DNA of 48,639 bases from Candidatus Aegiribacteria sp. (GTDB lineage: Bacteria; Fermentibacterota; Fermentibacteria; Fermentibacterales; JCC-6). The stretch lies in contig JAUXIK010000016.1 of assembly GCA_030620995.1 (NCBI GenBank), forward strand, positions 1 to 48,639. Reading direction: 5' to 3'. The translations under genes and the position numbers were made by a program. Positions within the stretch are counted from its first letter, which is position 1. The number at the start of each line of letters is the position of its first letter. The notes under the pieces are model-generated. The model did not search any database, was not told the origin of the DNA, and worked only from the letters and a program-made list of their open reading frames with translations. Shown here in pieces: positions 1-8,765 of the stretch.

Positions 1-2475
1 ATACGAGTAATCCAAATATTGCCAGGCCTCGTACCATTCAATATCCATGATAAGATCTATGTTCTGCCTGTTGAACAGGTTGTACACCTGAAACCATGCA
101 TCAAGAGTAAATGAACCGAGCCAGAAATTCTTATTGACCTTTAGGCTTGCCATCATCGTTGCAGGATATCTTCTGGTATTTATAACAGGTATCTCAGTGC
201 CCTGATTGCTTGCAGTGTAAGGGAACCCGCTGCCGAAATTCCATGAGAGGTGCATTCCGAATCCTTCAAGGAAAGGTGTATTGCCTGTTCTGGGCCCTTC
301 GCCTCGGGGAATGCGGAAGTCAAGCTCGGCATTGATAGTATGTCTCTGATCCCAGTCAAGGTAATGTTCCTCAGAGGGAGGGTTCCAGCCATACAAACTG
401 TAGATATAATTCTGCGATGCTATGGAATTTCTGCCCTTTGCAATGGAGTACGAATAGCTGAGGTTGCCTTTGAAAAAACCTCTCGGACGGAGGGAATAAG
501 TTATTTCTGATCCTCTGACATTGCCATAACCGTTATTGACATACAGATCATACTCCTCAGTTGCTCCTGATTGAATCCTCCGTGTGCCGGTGAGAGCGCT
601 GATATTCTTGATATAGCCGCAGATATCTATCGTAGAGACGTTGTTTATCTGATAACTCAATCCAGCTTCGTAACTTACGGTCTTCTCAGGTGACAGATCG
701 AGATAACCGACAATGGGGATATCTTCCGAGAAGCTGTAGTCCGCTCCACTGAATATCCGGCTGAACTCAGGCATCTGGGAATATTGCCCGTAAGAGAAAT
801 ACATGAAATGTCTTTCACCTAGAGGATATGTGAATCCCAGACGGGGACTCAGGTAGTATTTTACACTTGCTTCCGGATTCACTGCTGGGTCAAGCTGATT
901 CGAGGAGGAACCGTCCGGATTGGGATCGAAATAGTCCAGTCTGAGTCCTGCATTCAAAAACATATCGTCATTATTAAGGCAGATCCGGTCCTGTAGAAAG
1001 ATCGCGCCAGAGTTAGGAGAAGCGTGATATCTGTTAAGGTGTACGCTTCCTGTAGAATCCGCGATCACATTGTAATGGAAGACATTGTAATGTTTTACTT
1101 CGATGCCGGTCTTCAGATGGTGTTCCTGATTGAGCATTCCGGTAATATTTATTCCGAAAGTGGATACAGTACTTCTGCTCTCGTTCCAGACGAATCGGCT
1201 TGTGCCCTCCCTGTAAAAACCATAATAGTCCATGGTTCGTTCGGGGGAATAATTGAGCCAGTCTTCTTCTGTGAAATTCTCTCCAAGCCACTCTGTATAG
1301 TAGGGGCCGTCGGGATCATTCCTTATCCTGTATTCGAAGGATGATTGAAACCTGTTCAGCCTGATCTCTATATCGGCAGCGTCGCTTAACATATGTGTGA
1401 TTCCCAGACCGACACTGTAGTTCTCCCTGAATCTGGTCGGAAGAGCGTAGAGAATGTTGCTTCCCAATGCAAGAGTGTCGCCATAGGTTTCAGATACATA
1501 TTCATTATCGATATAAATATCTTCGAACTTGCTCCATGCCCAGTAATCACCAATTCCGAACCATCCTGATGTTTTATCCAGATAGAAACCGGTAATGTTG
1601 ATCCTTGTTCTCGATGTGGGCCTGTAAGTCAGCTTAATGTTGCCCGAATATGCGGTAGACCAGTCATCAAAGCCGAAGCCATACCTGCCGTTTTCACCGC
1701 CTCCCGTTTCGTTGTACTCTCCAGCCGCAAAGAACCTGATCTCTCCCGGTATATGCACACCGATGGCTGGAAGGAGGTAAGCGGAAATCGGCTCAGGACC
1801 GCCTGCAAATGCTTCCGAGTTCAGTCTGGCGTCGCCCCAGGGTGTTCTTCTGTGCCATGTCCAGTCGCTGGCCAGTCCCAGGGACTCCCAGTCGTTGCCG
1901 CTGAGACTGATTCCACCATGGCAGGAACTGCCGCCCTCGCGTCCGACAATATCAACAATTCCGGATTGAGCGTTCCCGTATTCTGCATCAAATCCGCCGG
2001 TAGTGATTGTGGTTTCGTATATTGAAGACAGTGGAATATCGCTGCTGAAAGTGTTGTCAATCGGGTCTACATGGACAACACCGTCTACGATATAAAGCAC
2101 TTCTCCGCTGCGTCCGCCGCGAAAGTGGGGGGAGTGTTCCGATGAAGCGGAAAGTGCGGAGATTTTAGTTAAATAAGAATTTCTGCATACGTCACCGAAA
2201 GGGGATATTTCGCCCCTTCTACCGCCGCAGTCAGTTACACCTGTCTGCATTTCGACGATATCGATAATGCCCGAAACAGGCATTGTCCTTATCTCGTCAG
2301 TATCTATGACACCGGTCTCTGTACTGGAGGAATCTGACTTATGATCAACAATGAAGAACTCGATATTTGAGCTGTCTTCGGGTTTGCCCGTCATAATCTC
2401 AGAGGTAAGAGCCTGCGCAGAATCGGTTAATAATATTGACAGGAATAAAAACAGTGCAGTAACTTTTCCAGTCAT
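1..2475 (-). CDS. TonB-dependent outer-membrane receptor, C-terminus cut by window edge
   Basis: Reading the - strand from ATG at 2475 gives 825 uninterrupted codons to the window edge, so the end of the protein lies outside. The start is preceded by GGAAGGAG at good spacing. The N-terminus is a signal peptide (about 21 residues, ending DSAQA). A plug domain follows, with the motifs RGGRSGEVLYIVDGV and GGFDAEYGNAQSGIVDI. The rest is rich in alternating aromatic strands typical of a TonB beta-barrel. Near the edge the sequence VYNLFNRQN, typical of the last strands, appears, so probably only a few dozen residues are missing. No carboxypeptidase-like regulatory domain is visible before the plug. 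The family imports siderophores, cobalamin, glycans or peptides; the substrate cannot be told from sequence. It is the only - strand gene seen, divergent from the glycan operon. Confidence 0.9.
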   Translation of the reverse strand, partial: MTGKVTALFLFLSILLTDSAQALTSEIMTGKPEDSSNIEFFIVDHKSDSSSTETGVIDTDEIRTMPVSGIIDIVEMQTGVTDCGGRRGEISPFGDVCRNSYLTKISALSASSEHSPHFRGGRSGEVLYIVDGVVHVDPIDNTFSSDIPLSSIYETTITTGGFDAEYGNAQSGIVDIVGREGGSSCHGGISLSGNDWESLGLASDWTWHRRTPWGDARLNSEAFAGGPEPISAYLLPAIGVHIPGEIRFFAAGEYNETGGGENGRYGFGFDDWSTAYSGNIKLTYRPTSRTRINITGFYLDKTSGWFGIGDYWAWSKFEDIYIDNEYVSETYGDTLALGSNILYALPTRFRENYSVGLGITHMLSDAADIEIRLNRFQSSFEYRIRNDPDGPYYTEWLGENFTEEDWLNYSPERTMDYYGFYREGTSRFVWNESRSTVSTFGINITGMLNQEHHLKTGIEVKHYNVFHYNVIADSTGSVHLNRYHASPNSGAIFLQDRICLNNDDMFLNAGLRLDYFDPNPDGSSSNQLDPAVNPEASVKYYLSPRLGFTYPLGERHFMYFSYGQYSQMPEFSRIFSGADYSFSEDIPIVGYLDLSPEKTVSYEAGLSYQINNVSTIDICGYIKNISALTGTRRIQSGATEEYDLYVNNGYGNVRGSEITYSLRPRGFFKGNLSYSYSIAKGRNSIASQNYIYSLYGWNPPSEEHYLDWDQRHTINAELDFRIPRGEGPRTGNTPFLEGFGMHLSWNFGSGFPYTASNQGTEIPVINTRRYPATMMASLKVNKNFWLGSFTLDAWFQVYNLFNRQNIDLIMDIEWYEAWQYLDYSY

Positions 2476-2663
2476 GATAGCTCCTTCCGATTAAACCTGT
2501 TAATAATATATATATAGTCAGGTTATTCCTGTGTACATGCAGCAGTCGCTGAACTTCTGTAGACTTCATTGCCGTATTGGCATATTTTTCATCTTATATG
2601 CTGTTCAGTGAAATCACACGGGGGGGGTATTAAATCATAGACCGAAAGCTGGATTCGGAAGGA
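2476..2663. promoter_or_regulatory. Divergent intergenic region between TonB receptor and glycan operon
   Basis: This 188-bp region must hold promoters for both directions. Its left half is very AT-rich (alternating TA around 2505-2516) and could supply a -10 element for the receptor gene. It also contains a dyad at 2494-2524 (listed separately) and a run of eight G at 2620-2627 that could act as a degenerate Shine-Dalgarno for the first glycosyltransferase. I could not assign a convincing -35/-10 pair on either strand. Confidence 0.4.
2494..2524. repeat. Inverted repeat AACCTG-N19-CAGGTT, possible operator
   Basis: Six-base perfect arms (2494-2499 and 2519-2524) flank a 19-bp AT-only-like core just upstream of the TonB receptor start. 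The arrangement is compatible with a dimeric repressor site over the receptor promoter, but six-base arms at this spacing can occur by chance. Regulator unknown. Confidence 0.25.
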
Positions 2664-3383
2664 TTGACCGTATTCTTTCCCGCCTATAATGAAGAGGAAA
2701 ACGTTCGGTTCATGATTGAATCGGCGAAGGAAGTTCTTGAGGGGCTTTGCGAACGGTGGGAAATCATTCTGGTTGATGACGGATCGACTGACCGGACCGC
2801 TGCAATCGCAGAGAGTATCTCGCTGGATGATCCAAGGATCAGAGTTGTCAGACATGGCCGCAATCTCGGTTTTGGAAGCGCTATCCGCACAGGAATTGCC
2901 AATTCACGAATGCCCTGGATATTCTATACTGACTGCGATGGCCAGTTCGATCTTAATGAACTCGATAAAGTGCTTAACCTTCGTGATACGGCAGATATTG
3001 TATCCGCTTACAGGCACAGACGAAAAGATCCATGGATGCGTCTTCTCTATTCAATTGCCTACGGAGCTCTGACATCTGTACTCTTTGGAGGTGGATTCAA
3101 GGACACAGATGCATCCTTCAAGCTTTTCAGAAGAAGCATTTTTGAAGTAATCAAACCTGAATCGACATCCGGAGTAGTAGATTTTGAGATTCTTCTTCTT
3201 GCTGAGAAAAAGGGGTATTCTGTGGTGCAGATTCCTGTATCTCATTATCCGAGACGAGCAGGGCAGGTATCCTTTGAGACGGTCAGAAACGGAATATTCA
3301 CCTGGGTAAAGGTATCAGCGATTACTGAGATGTTCGCGCAGCTTCTGAAACTGAGAATACGGATATGGAGGGGAGATGTCTGA
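2664..3383 (+). CDS. GT2 glycosyltransferase, polyprenol-phosphate sugar synthase type (DPM1-like)
   Basis: This GT-A fold enzyme of about 239 residues likely moves a sugar from an NDP-sugar to polyprenyl phosphate on the inner face of the membrane, giving donors for the GT-C proteins downstream. Visible motifs are FFPAYNEEENV at the N-terminus, VDDGSTDRT (residues 37-45) for nucleotide binding, the metal-binding TDCDGQFD (89-96), and the family-typical SFKLFRR and HYPRRAGQ. There is no C-terminal membrane segment, so it is the short soluble form. The start is uncertain: TTG at 2664 lies directly against GGAAGGA with no spacing, while an in-frame ATA at 2637 sits 9 nt after a G8 run; TAA at 2631 bounds the frame. 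It overlaps the next gene by 8 nt. Confidence 0.88.
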   Translation: MTVFFPAYNEEENVRFMIESAKEVLEGLCERWEIILVDDGSTDRTAAIAESISLDDPRIRVVRHGRNLGFGSAIRTGIANSRMPWIFYTDCDGQFDLNELDKVLNLRDTADIVSAYRHRRKDPWMRLLYSIAYGALTSVLFGGGFKDTDASFKLFRRSIFEVIKPESTSGVVDFEILLLAEKKGYSVVQIPVSHYPRRAGQVSFETVRNGIFTWVKVSAITEMFAQLLKLRIRIWRGDV

Positions 3384-4815
3384 AGAGAGAGAAGACGCCC
3401 TTCTTGTTACACCAATTCCACCTTTAGAGACAGGACTGGCCACATATGCGATGAGAGTGCTTCAGAATACACTGGATTTCGTGAACTGGACGGTGGCTTA
3501 TCCCGATGGTGGAGATCCGGATTCCCTTCCATCCGGCATTTGCGAAAGTATAAGAATCGATCAGATCTCCGATATGACAGTGATTCCTGATATCAGAATA
3601 TTCCAGCTGGGTAACTCCATAAGCTGTTTTCCAGTTGTTCAGGCTCTATACAGGTATGGCGGAACGGCGCTTTTTCATGAAATAGTCCTGCATCATATGC
3701 TTAGATTCTGCTATTTGAAGAATAACCAGCTGGAGGAGTACAGAAGGGAACTCAGGTTCTGTTATGGCCCGAATGCTGAAAGAATTGAAGAGGAGCTGTC
3801 CAGGAAGCCACCATCAGTAAAGGAATACGATATGCTTCAGAAGAAATATCCTCTTATCGGAAGGGCTCTACATGCGTCCGGTTCAGCCGCATGCCTTTCT
3901 CCATATGCTGAATCGATAATAGAAGACGCTTTCCGGCAAGGAGGAACATGTACTATAGGGCATCCTTTAAGTCCGATTCCCGAAATTGATATGCCTGAGA
4001 AACCATTTGATATCTGCATAGGAATGCTTGGCTCTAATCATCCGGGAAGGAATCTTTCTGAAGTTCTGGAAGCTGTGGAACTGTTTCGAAGAGAAATCCT
4101 GGAAGCCGGGCTTATTCTTATCGGAGGAGGGTATCCCGAAGATACTCCGGACTGGGTAGTCAATTGCGGAAGATTACCGGAGAGTGAATACCAGGGATGG
4201 ATAAGGACACTGGATTACGCGGTTGACATGAGATATCCAACATGCGGAGAAACATCCGGAAGTCTGCTTGAAGCAATGAGAGCGGGAGTGCCATGCATTA
4301 TAACCGCAACCGGATCATTCCTTAACATACCTTCCGATGCGGTATTACGAGTGCCATGCGATAATCTGGTTCAGGGTCTTTCGCGGTCTCTGAGCTACCT
4401 TCATAAAAGACCTGATCTGAGAAAATCAATGTCCGGGAATTCCATTTCATATGCGGAGGATACCGGTTCAGTTGAGAGGCTGAGAAGAGACTGGAAAAGG
4501 ATTTTCAGGATGGCATCTGGAGCAGGATCACAGGACACTGCACAGGCAGATAACAGTTATTCACTTTCAGCGGCATGGCATGAAACTCCAGCTGGATTCA
4601 TTATGGATACATCCACTGAAGCAGTATCGTGGAAGTATTCGGGAGATGCTGTGCTGGAAGGGCCGCTGAATTCAATTGAAGCAGAACTTACAGTATGTGG
4701 AACAGGAAGTGTAAACGGTAGAGAACTGCCGATCGAACCGGGTGTCATGTCCGTAAAAGGGAAGAATCTCAGCTTTGCCGGTGAGGGAAGGGTATTCAGT
4801 GTTCTCTGGAAATAA
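3376..4815 (+). CDS. GT4-like glycosyltransferase with C-terminal beta-rich tail
   Basis: 479 residues, ATG start inside the previous gene (8-nt overlap). The N-terminal half begins VTPIPPLETGLATYAMRVL, the usual GT-B opening with a Gly-rich loop. The second Rossmann half (about 213-370) has GMLGSNHPGRNLSEVLEAV, LILIGGGYPED and PTCGETSGSLLEAMRAGVP, the E-x7-E type donor-binding element (E292/E299). Residues about 390-479 form an additional segment without GT4 similarity, rich in beta-prone and small residues, ending FSVLWK; I read it as an appended beta-sandwich. Role by context: a sugar transferase in surface polysaccharide or lipid-linked glycan assembly. Donor and acceptor are unknown. Confidence 0.82.
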   Translation: MSEEREDALLVTPIPPLETGLATYAMRVLQNTLDFVNWTVAYPDGGDPDSLPSGICESIRIDQISDMTVIPDIRIFQLGNSISCFPVVQALYRYGGTALFHEIVLHHMLRFCYLKNNQLEEYRRELRFCYGPNAERIEEELSRKPPSVKEYDMLQKKYPLIGRALHASGSAACLSPYAESIIEDAFRQGGTCTIGHPLSPIPEIDMPEKPFDICIGMLGSNHPGRNLSEVLEAVELFRREILEAGLILIGGGYPEDTPDWVVNCGRLPESEYQGWIRTLDYAVDMRYPTCGETSGSLLEAMRAGVPCIITATGSFLNIPSDAVLRVPCDNLVQGLSRSLSYLHKRPDLRKSMSGNSISYAEDTGSVERLRRDWKRIFRMASGAGSQDTAQADNSYSLSAAWHETPAGFIMDTSTEAVSWKYSGDAVLEGPLNSIEAELTVCGTGSVNGRELPIEPGVMSVKGKNLSFAGEGRVFSVLWK

Positions 4816-6400
4816 TGCTACATATGATAATTCAGTAAAGAGGTACGTGTTTCCGGCTGTCCTCGTCGTTTCGCTTTTTCTGCTTCTCCTGCCTTATGGA
4901 AAGATATTTCTATCTTCTGAAAAGAGAATTATCGGTGAAATAATGCCTGATCACACTGTTCGCAGCGATTCTGACGTCTACGATCAGGCATGGCATTTCT
5001 GGTGGGTTTCGCATGCGCTCGATAACGGCAATGATCCCCGTTACTGCAGACTGATATATCCTCCTGATGGAGTTTCTCTTGTATTCCATCATATCGGATG
5101 GTTTGATACCTATGTTTTTACTCTTGCGGGGATAAGCAGCAGTAATCCCGTTCTTTCATACAATCTGTCATTGATGTTCGGAACCCTTCTTTCAGCTCTT
5201 TTCGGCTGGTATCTGGCAAGGTCATGGGGCGCTGACAGATACGGAGCGCTGTTTACTGCGCTGGCACTGGCCTGGCTCCCTTCACGAACAGCTCATCTGC
5301 TGCAGCATTACCAGCTTGCGAACTGCTGGGCTCTGATCGCTTCTCTATGGCTTTGCAGGGAATATCTAAGAAAAAGATACCGGAGATATTACGCCGGATT
5401 TGCTGTTGCTGTGCTTGCAGCGGCATTTGAGAGCCCCTTTCATGCGATGTTTGCAGCCATAGGGATGTTCGCGACAGCATTCATCATCCGTGCGAACTGG
5501 AAAAGAACTGTTATGCTTGCTCTGGTGGTAATCATAGTAATGATAATATGCACAATGTTTATTATCAAAGCTCCCGGAGATGTCGGATCTCCGGTAATGC
5601 ACTGGAGAGAAGCTATTTACTGGTCAGCTGAACCTCAGTCCTTCATTCTTCCATCTCCATTCGGTCTGGTGGGTGAGATTACAGGCATTCCGCACAGGTT
5701 ATCATGGATGCCGAACACTTTTGAAGGCGTTGTTACTCCTGGTCTTATAGTGCTGATAGCCTTCATTTTCATTGCCTGGAAGAAAAAACAGTGGAGATTC
5801 GTGTTAATAGTGCTATCTCTCTTCCTTTTAAGCCTGGGTCCTGAGCTACGCATTTTCGGCAGACCTCTGGGAATTCCTCTACCGTTTCGACTTCTTCAGA
5901 GCATTCCTGTTCTTAACGGGATAAGAGCGCCATCCCGATTTGCCATTCTTGGAGGCATTTTCGTTGCCATAGGAGGAGGAATGGCCATAAAGATGATGAA
6001 TGGAAGGCTGAAAAACCTCTTTTTCTTTCTCTTTCTATCTGAAATGGCCGTCATGGTGCTATCATCCGTTTCCGCTGAAATTCCCGGTATCTGCTATGAC
6101 ATATCCCCTGATCGTACCGTTCTCGAAGTTCCATGCGATGATAACGTGAGAAGATATGCACTGTTCCAGACAGCATCGGCATATGTGCGTCAATACGCGT
6201 TTCTTGCGCGTATTCCTGAAACGCTTGAAAAAGTGCCGGAATTTCCTGAAATGACCGGCAGCGTAGATATGGTACTCTACCACAGATGGTTATTTGAAGA
6301 TGATGTTAAAGCTCATTATGACAGTCTCTATACTCAGTATTTTCCCGGATTTACATCCGAGGATTCCATCTGGATACTTGACAGGAGAGGTGTAGAATAA
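4799..6400 (+). CDS. Polytopic GT-C-like membrane glycosyltransferase
   Basis: About 533 residues with roughly ten to twelve hydrophobic segments. I prefer GTG at 4799, which has GAGGGAAGG 7 nt upstream, over the TTG at 4775; both overlap the previous gene. After the first membrane segment a loop with acidic residues (SDSDVYDQAWHFWW) sits where GT-C enzymes carry their catalytic Asp. Later comes YLARSWGADRYGALFTAL and a long run of membrane helices, then a short C-terminal periplasmic part. GT-C enzymes use polyprenyl-phosphate sugars at the outer face of the inner membrane, which fits the DPM1-like gene two places upstream. I cannot assign it to a numbered family. Confidence 0.75.
   Translation: MFSGNNATYDNSVKRYVFPAVLVVSLFLLLLPYGKIFLSSEKRIIGEIMPDHTVRSDSDVYDQAWHFWWVSHALDNGNDPRYCRLIYPPDGVSLVFHHIGWFDTYVFTLAGISSSNPVLSYNLSLMFGTLLSALFGWYLARSWGADRYGALFTALALAWLPSRTAHLLQHYQLANCWALIASLWLCREYLRKRYRRYYAGFAVAVLAAAFESPFHAMFAAIGMFATAFIIRANWKRTVMLALVVIIVMIICTMFIIKAPGDVGSPVMHWREAIYWSAEPQSFILPSPFGLVGEITGIPHRLSWMPNTFEGVVTPGLIVLIAFIFIAWKKKQWRFVLIVLSLFLLSLGPELRIFGRPLGIPLPFRLLQSIPVLNGIRAPSRFAILGGIFVAIGGGMAIKMMNGRLKNLFFFLFLSEMAVMVLSSVSAEIPGICYDISPDRTVLEVPCDDNVRRYALFQTASAYVRQYAFLARIPETLEKVPEFPEMTGSVDMVLYHRWLFEDDVKAHYDSLYTQYFPGFTSEDSIWILDRRGVE
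6384..6399 (+). promoter_or_regulatory. Shine-Dalgarno deciding a non-canonical ATA start
   Basis: GGAGAGG at 6384-6390 lies 6 nt before ATA (6397-6399), which overlaps the upstream stop in an ATAA arrangement, equivalent to the common ATGA coupling. No ATG, GTG or TTG exists in the frame between the upstream in-frame stop and the glycine-rich loop of the protein. Confidence 0.5.
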
Positions 6401-7524
6401 GAATTCCACACGTATGGCTTGATCTGAGTATTGTTCCTCACGCTGTTGGTGGAGTGTCGAGATACCTTCTGTCTGCAGCCCGGGCTCTTAAGGAAGTTGC
6501 CCAGGAAGAGGGAATTGAATTCAGTACACTAGATGTGCCTGCCGTGCATCCCGGCGTTCCCGGTCCATCTGTTGATTGCATCGAACTTAGAACACCATTC
6601 TACCTGAAGATCCCATTTCTAAGAAGGATTCCAATCCGCAGGAAGTGGGAATTGCATTCCAGAAGCAGAAGAATAAAACAAATCGATGAAAACTGTTCAA
6701 TATTTCATCACAGCGGTGTTCAGCCCGAGTTTCCAGCAGGTTGCAGATCAGTTGTTACAATTCACGATCTCTCCGCACTGGAGCATCCGGAGTGGCATAC
6801 TAGAGAGACAGTTGCCTTTGCGGAAAGAGAGGTGAAGATGATTCGAAATGGTTCAAGAGTGTCAACCAACTCAGAATGGACCGCGAAGCAGGTATCCACA
6901 TTCTTCAATATCCCTCTCAGCGATATATGTGTTGCAGGCGGAGCTGCCGACGATATCTTCTCACCCGGAGAACCCTCCGCTGATACGATGAGAAAGCTGG
7001 ATCTGAAGATTGGAGAATATCTTCTTCATGTAGGTAACTTAGTGCCCAGAAAAAACATTCCATTTCTTGTTGATATCTATTACAGATCAAGAGAAAGAGG
7101 CCTCAGATTACCGCTGGTCATGGTCGGAACAAAAGCATGGGGCAGTATAAGCATTGAACATGACGGTAACGTAAGGATAATCGAAAATATCGATGACAGA
7201 ACACTGGTTGATCTGTACCGCGGCGCAAGAGTATTGCTCTATCCAAGTATCTACGAAGGGCTGGGGCTTCCAGCACTGGAGGCGCTGGCATGCAATACGC
7301 CGGTAATTGCGGCCAACGCGACAGCATTGACGGAAACGGTAGGAAATCGAGGAATGCTGCTGCACCCGGATGATCCTGAAGAGTGGATTCAGGCGCTGCT
7401 CATGCTGAAAGATACCGGGAGGATGGATGAACTGCGTTCAATGGCTGAAAGTGCGCCGGGGGAAAGCTGGAAGGACGTGGCAAGAAGACTTTGCGGATTC
7501 TACAGAAAGATAGCTGAAGCATGA
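6397..7524 (+). CDS. GT4 glycosyltransferase; probable ATA start
   Basis: GT-B enzyme with the family opening GGVSRYLLSAARAL, then VTIHDLSALEHPEW, HVGNLVPRKNIPFLV and SIYEGLGLPALEALACNTPVI (E-x7-E donor site). The first plain start codon in frame, GTG at 6454, would fall inside the GG-V-SRY glycine loop and delete the first beta strand. The frame is open back to TGA at 6379, and the upstream codons read RIPHVWLDLSIVPHAVGG, a proper GT4 N-terminus. The only candidate starts there are ATA at 6397 (GGAGAGG 6 nt upstream, overlapping the preceding TAA as ATAA), ATT at 6403 and CTG at 6424. I chose ATA. Acts in the same glycan operon; sugar unknown. Confidence 0.82.
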   Translation: MRIPHVWLDLSIVPHAVGGVSRYLLSAARALKEVAQEEGIEFSTLDVPAVHPGVPGPSVDCIELRTPFYLKIPFLRRIPIRRKWELHSRSRRIKQIDENCSIFHHSGVQPEFPAGCRSVVTIHDLSALEHPEWHTRETVAFAEREVKMIRNGSRVSTNSEWTAKQVSTFFNIPLSDICVAGGAADDIFSPGEPSADTMRKLDLKIGEYLLHVGNLVPRKNIPFLVDIYYRSRERGLRLPLVMVGTKAWGSISIEHDGNVRIIENIDDRTLVDLYRGARVLLYPSIYEGLGLPALEALACNTPVIAANATALTETVGNRGMLLHPDDPEEWIQALLMLKDTGRMDELRSMAESAPGESWKDVARRLCGFYRKIAEA

Positions 7525-8765
7525 AAATTCTCCATCTGATTCATCGAACCTGGCCGTATCATGGTGGAGCTGAACGTTATGTTATCGAGCATGCCCTTGC
7601 CGGAAAGAGGTGGGGACATGAATCCGTAATCTGTTCTACAGATGCCTGGGACATGTCATGGCTGGTTTCCAGATCAGGCCAGCATATTCAGAAAAGAATG
7701 GATATCTGGAATGGTATTGAAATAAGACGTTTCCCGGTAGTACATCCTCCATTTCAGAATTTGTTCCGCGCTGTTCTAAGGAGGATATCCCCCTGTGGTC
7801 CTGATCGATATTTCTATCCGAATCCTTTTATACCTTCTTTGCACAGGTGGCTTTCGAAAGATAGAGGATTTGGTTTTGTCCATGCGAATGCAATGCCATT
7901 CATGCTTTATGAAGGATGGTATCATAGCAGGAAGACAGGTGCCGGGCTTGTGGTGGTTCCTCATCCCAATATTGGGGAGAAGTACAGGAGAATATCTCCG
8001 ATACACTATTTCGAGGGGTGTCAGAGGGACATCATCAGAGACAGCAACTTAGTAGTAGCTCAGAACAGTTTCGAGAAGGAGCTGTATATGGATATGGGTG
8101 TGCCACAGGAAAGGGTTCTCCTTCTCGGTAGTGGTGTCAATCCCGCAGAGTTCCGAAATGCTGATCCTGAATCTGTGCTTAAGCGATTCGGTATTAAAGG
8201 ACCTGTGATACTCAGTCTGACAGCTCACTGCAAAGAAAGAGGAACAGAACACATTATTGAATCCTGCAGACATCTGTGGATGAAAGGGTGTAAATTTACT
8301 CTTATGCTCGCGGGTCCGGTATTACCTGACGCGGAGGAGAACCTTGCCGTCTGGTCTGAATCAGCAGGAGAATTCAGTGATAATATCGTGATAACAGGCT
8401 ACATCAGGAACAGGGATCGTATAGATCTGCTCGCTGCAGCTGACATACTACTGCAGCCATCGCGACTGGACTGTTTTGGAATTGTGCTTCTGGAAGCCTG
8501 GGTTTCCGGAAAACCTGTTGTAGGATGCTGGTCGGGCGGAATGCCGGACATGATCGAGGATGGTCAGAACGGATTTCTTGTTTCGTGGGGAGATGTGGCG
8601 ACACTGACCAATAGGATTGATGTTCTTCTGAAGAATCCTCAATTGCGAGGTTCAATGGGAGAACGAGGAAAAAAAATGGTTCTTGCGGGGCGGACATGGG
8701 ATGCTGTTACAGACCGTTTTTATAGAAGAATAGCCGAATGCGGTACCGGGAAGGTGACAGGTTGA
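7521..8765 (+). CDS. GT4 glycosyltransferase
   Basis: 414 residues, ATG overlapping the preceding stop (ATGA). N-terminus KILHLIHRTWPYHGGAERYV carries the GT-B glycine loop. The C-terminal half has VILSLTAHCKERG, FTLMLAGPVLPD, VITGYIRNRDRIDLL and ILLQPSRLDCFGIVLLEAW followed by GKPVVG, the donor-binding region of family 4. Expected to be a soluble or membrane-attached retaining glycosyltransferase using a nucleotide sugar. It sits between another GT4 and a GT2 with 4-nt overlaps on both sides, so translation is probably coupled. Specific sugar unknown. Confidence 0.88.
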   Translation: MKILHLIHRTWPYHGGAERYVIEHALAGKRWGHESVICSTDAWDMSWLVSRSGQHIQKRMDIWNGIEIRRFPVVHPPFQNLFRAVLRRISPCGPDRYFYPNPFIPSLHRWLSKDRGFGFVHANAMPFMLYEGWYHSRKTGAGLVVVPHPNIGEKYRRISPIHYFEGCQRDIIRDSNLVVAQNSFEKELYMDMGVPQERVLLLGSGVNPAEFRNADPESVLKRFGIKGPVILSLTAHCKERGTEHIIESCRHLWMKGCKFTLMLAGPVLPDAEENLAVWSESAGEFSDNIVITGYIRNRDRIDLLAAADILLQPSRLDCFGIVLLEAWVSGKPVVGCWSGGMPDMIEDGQNGFLVSWGDVATLTNRIDVLLKNPQLRGSMGERGKKMVLAGRTWDAVTDRFYRRIAECGTGKVTG

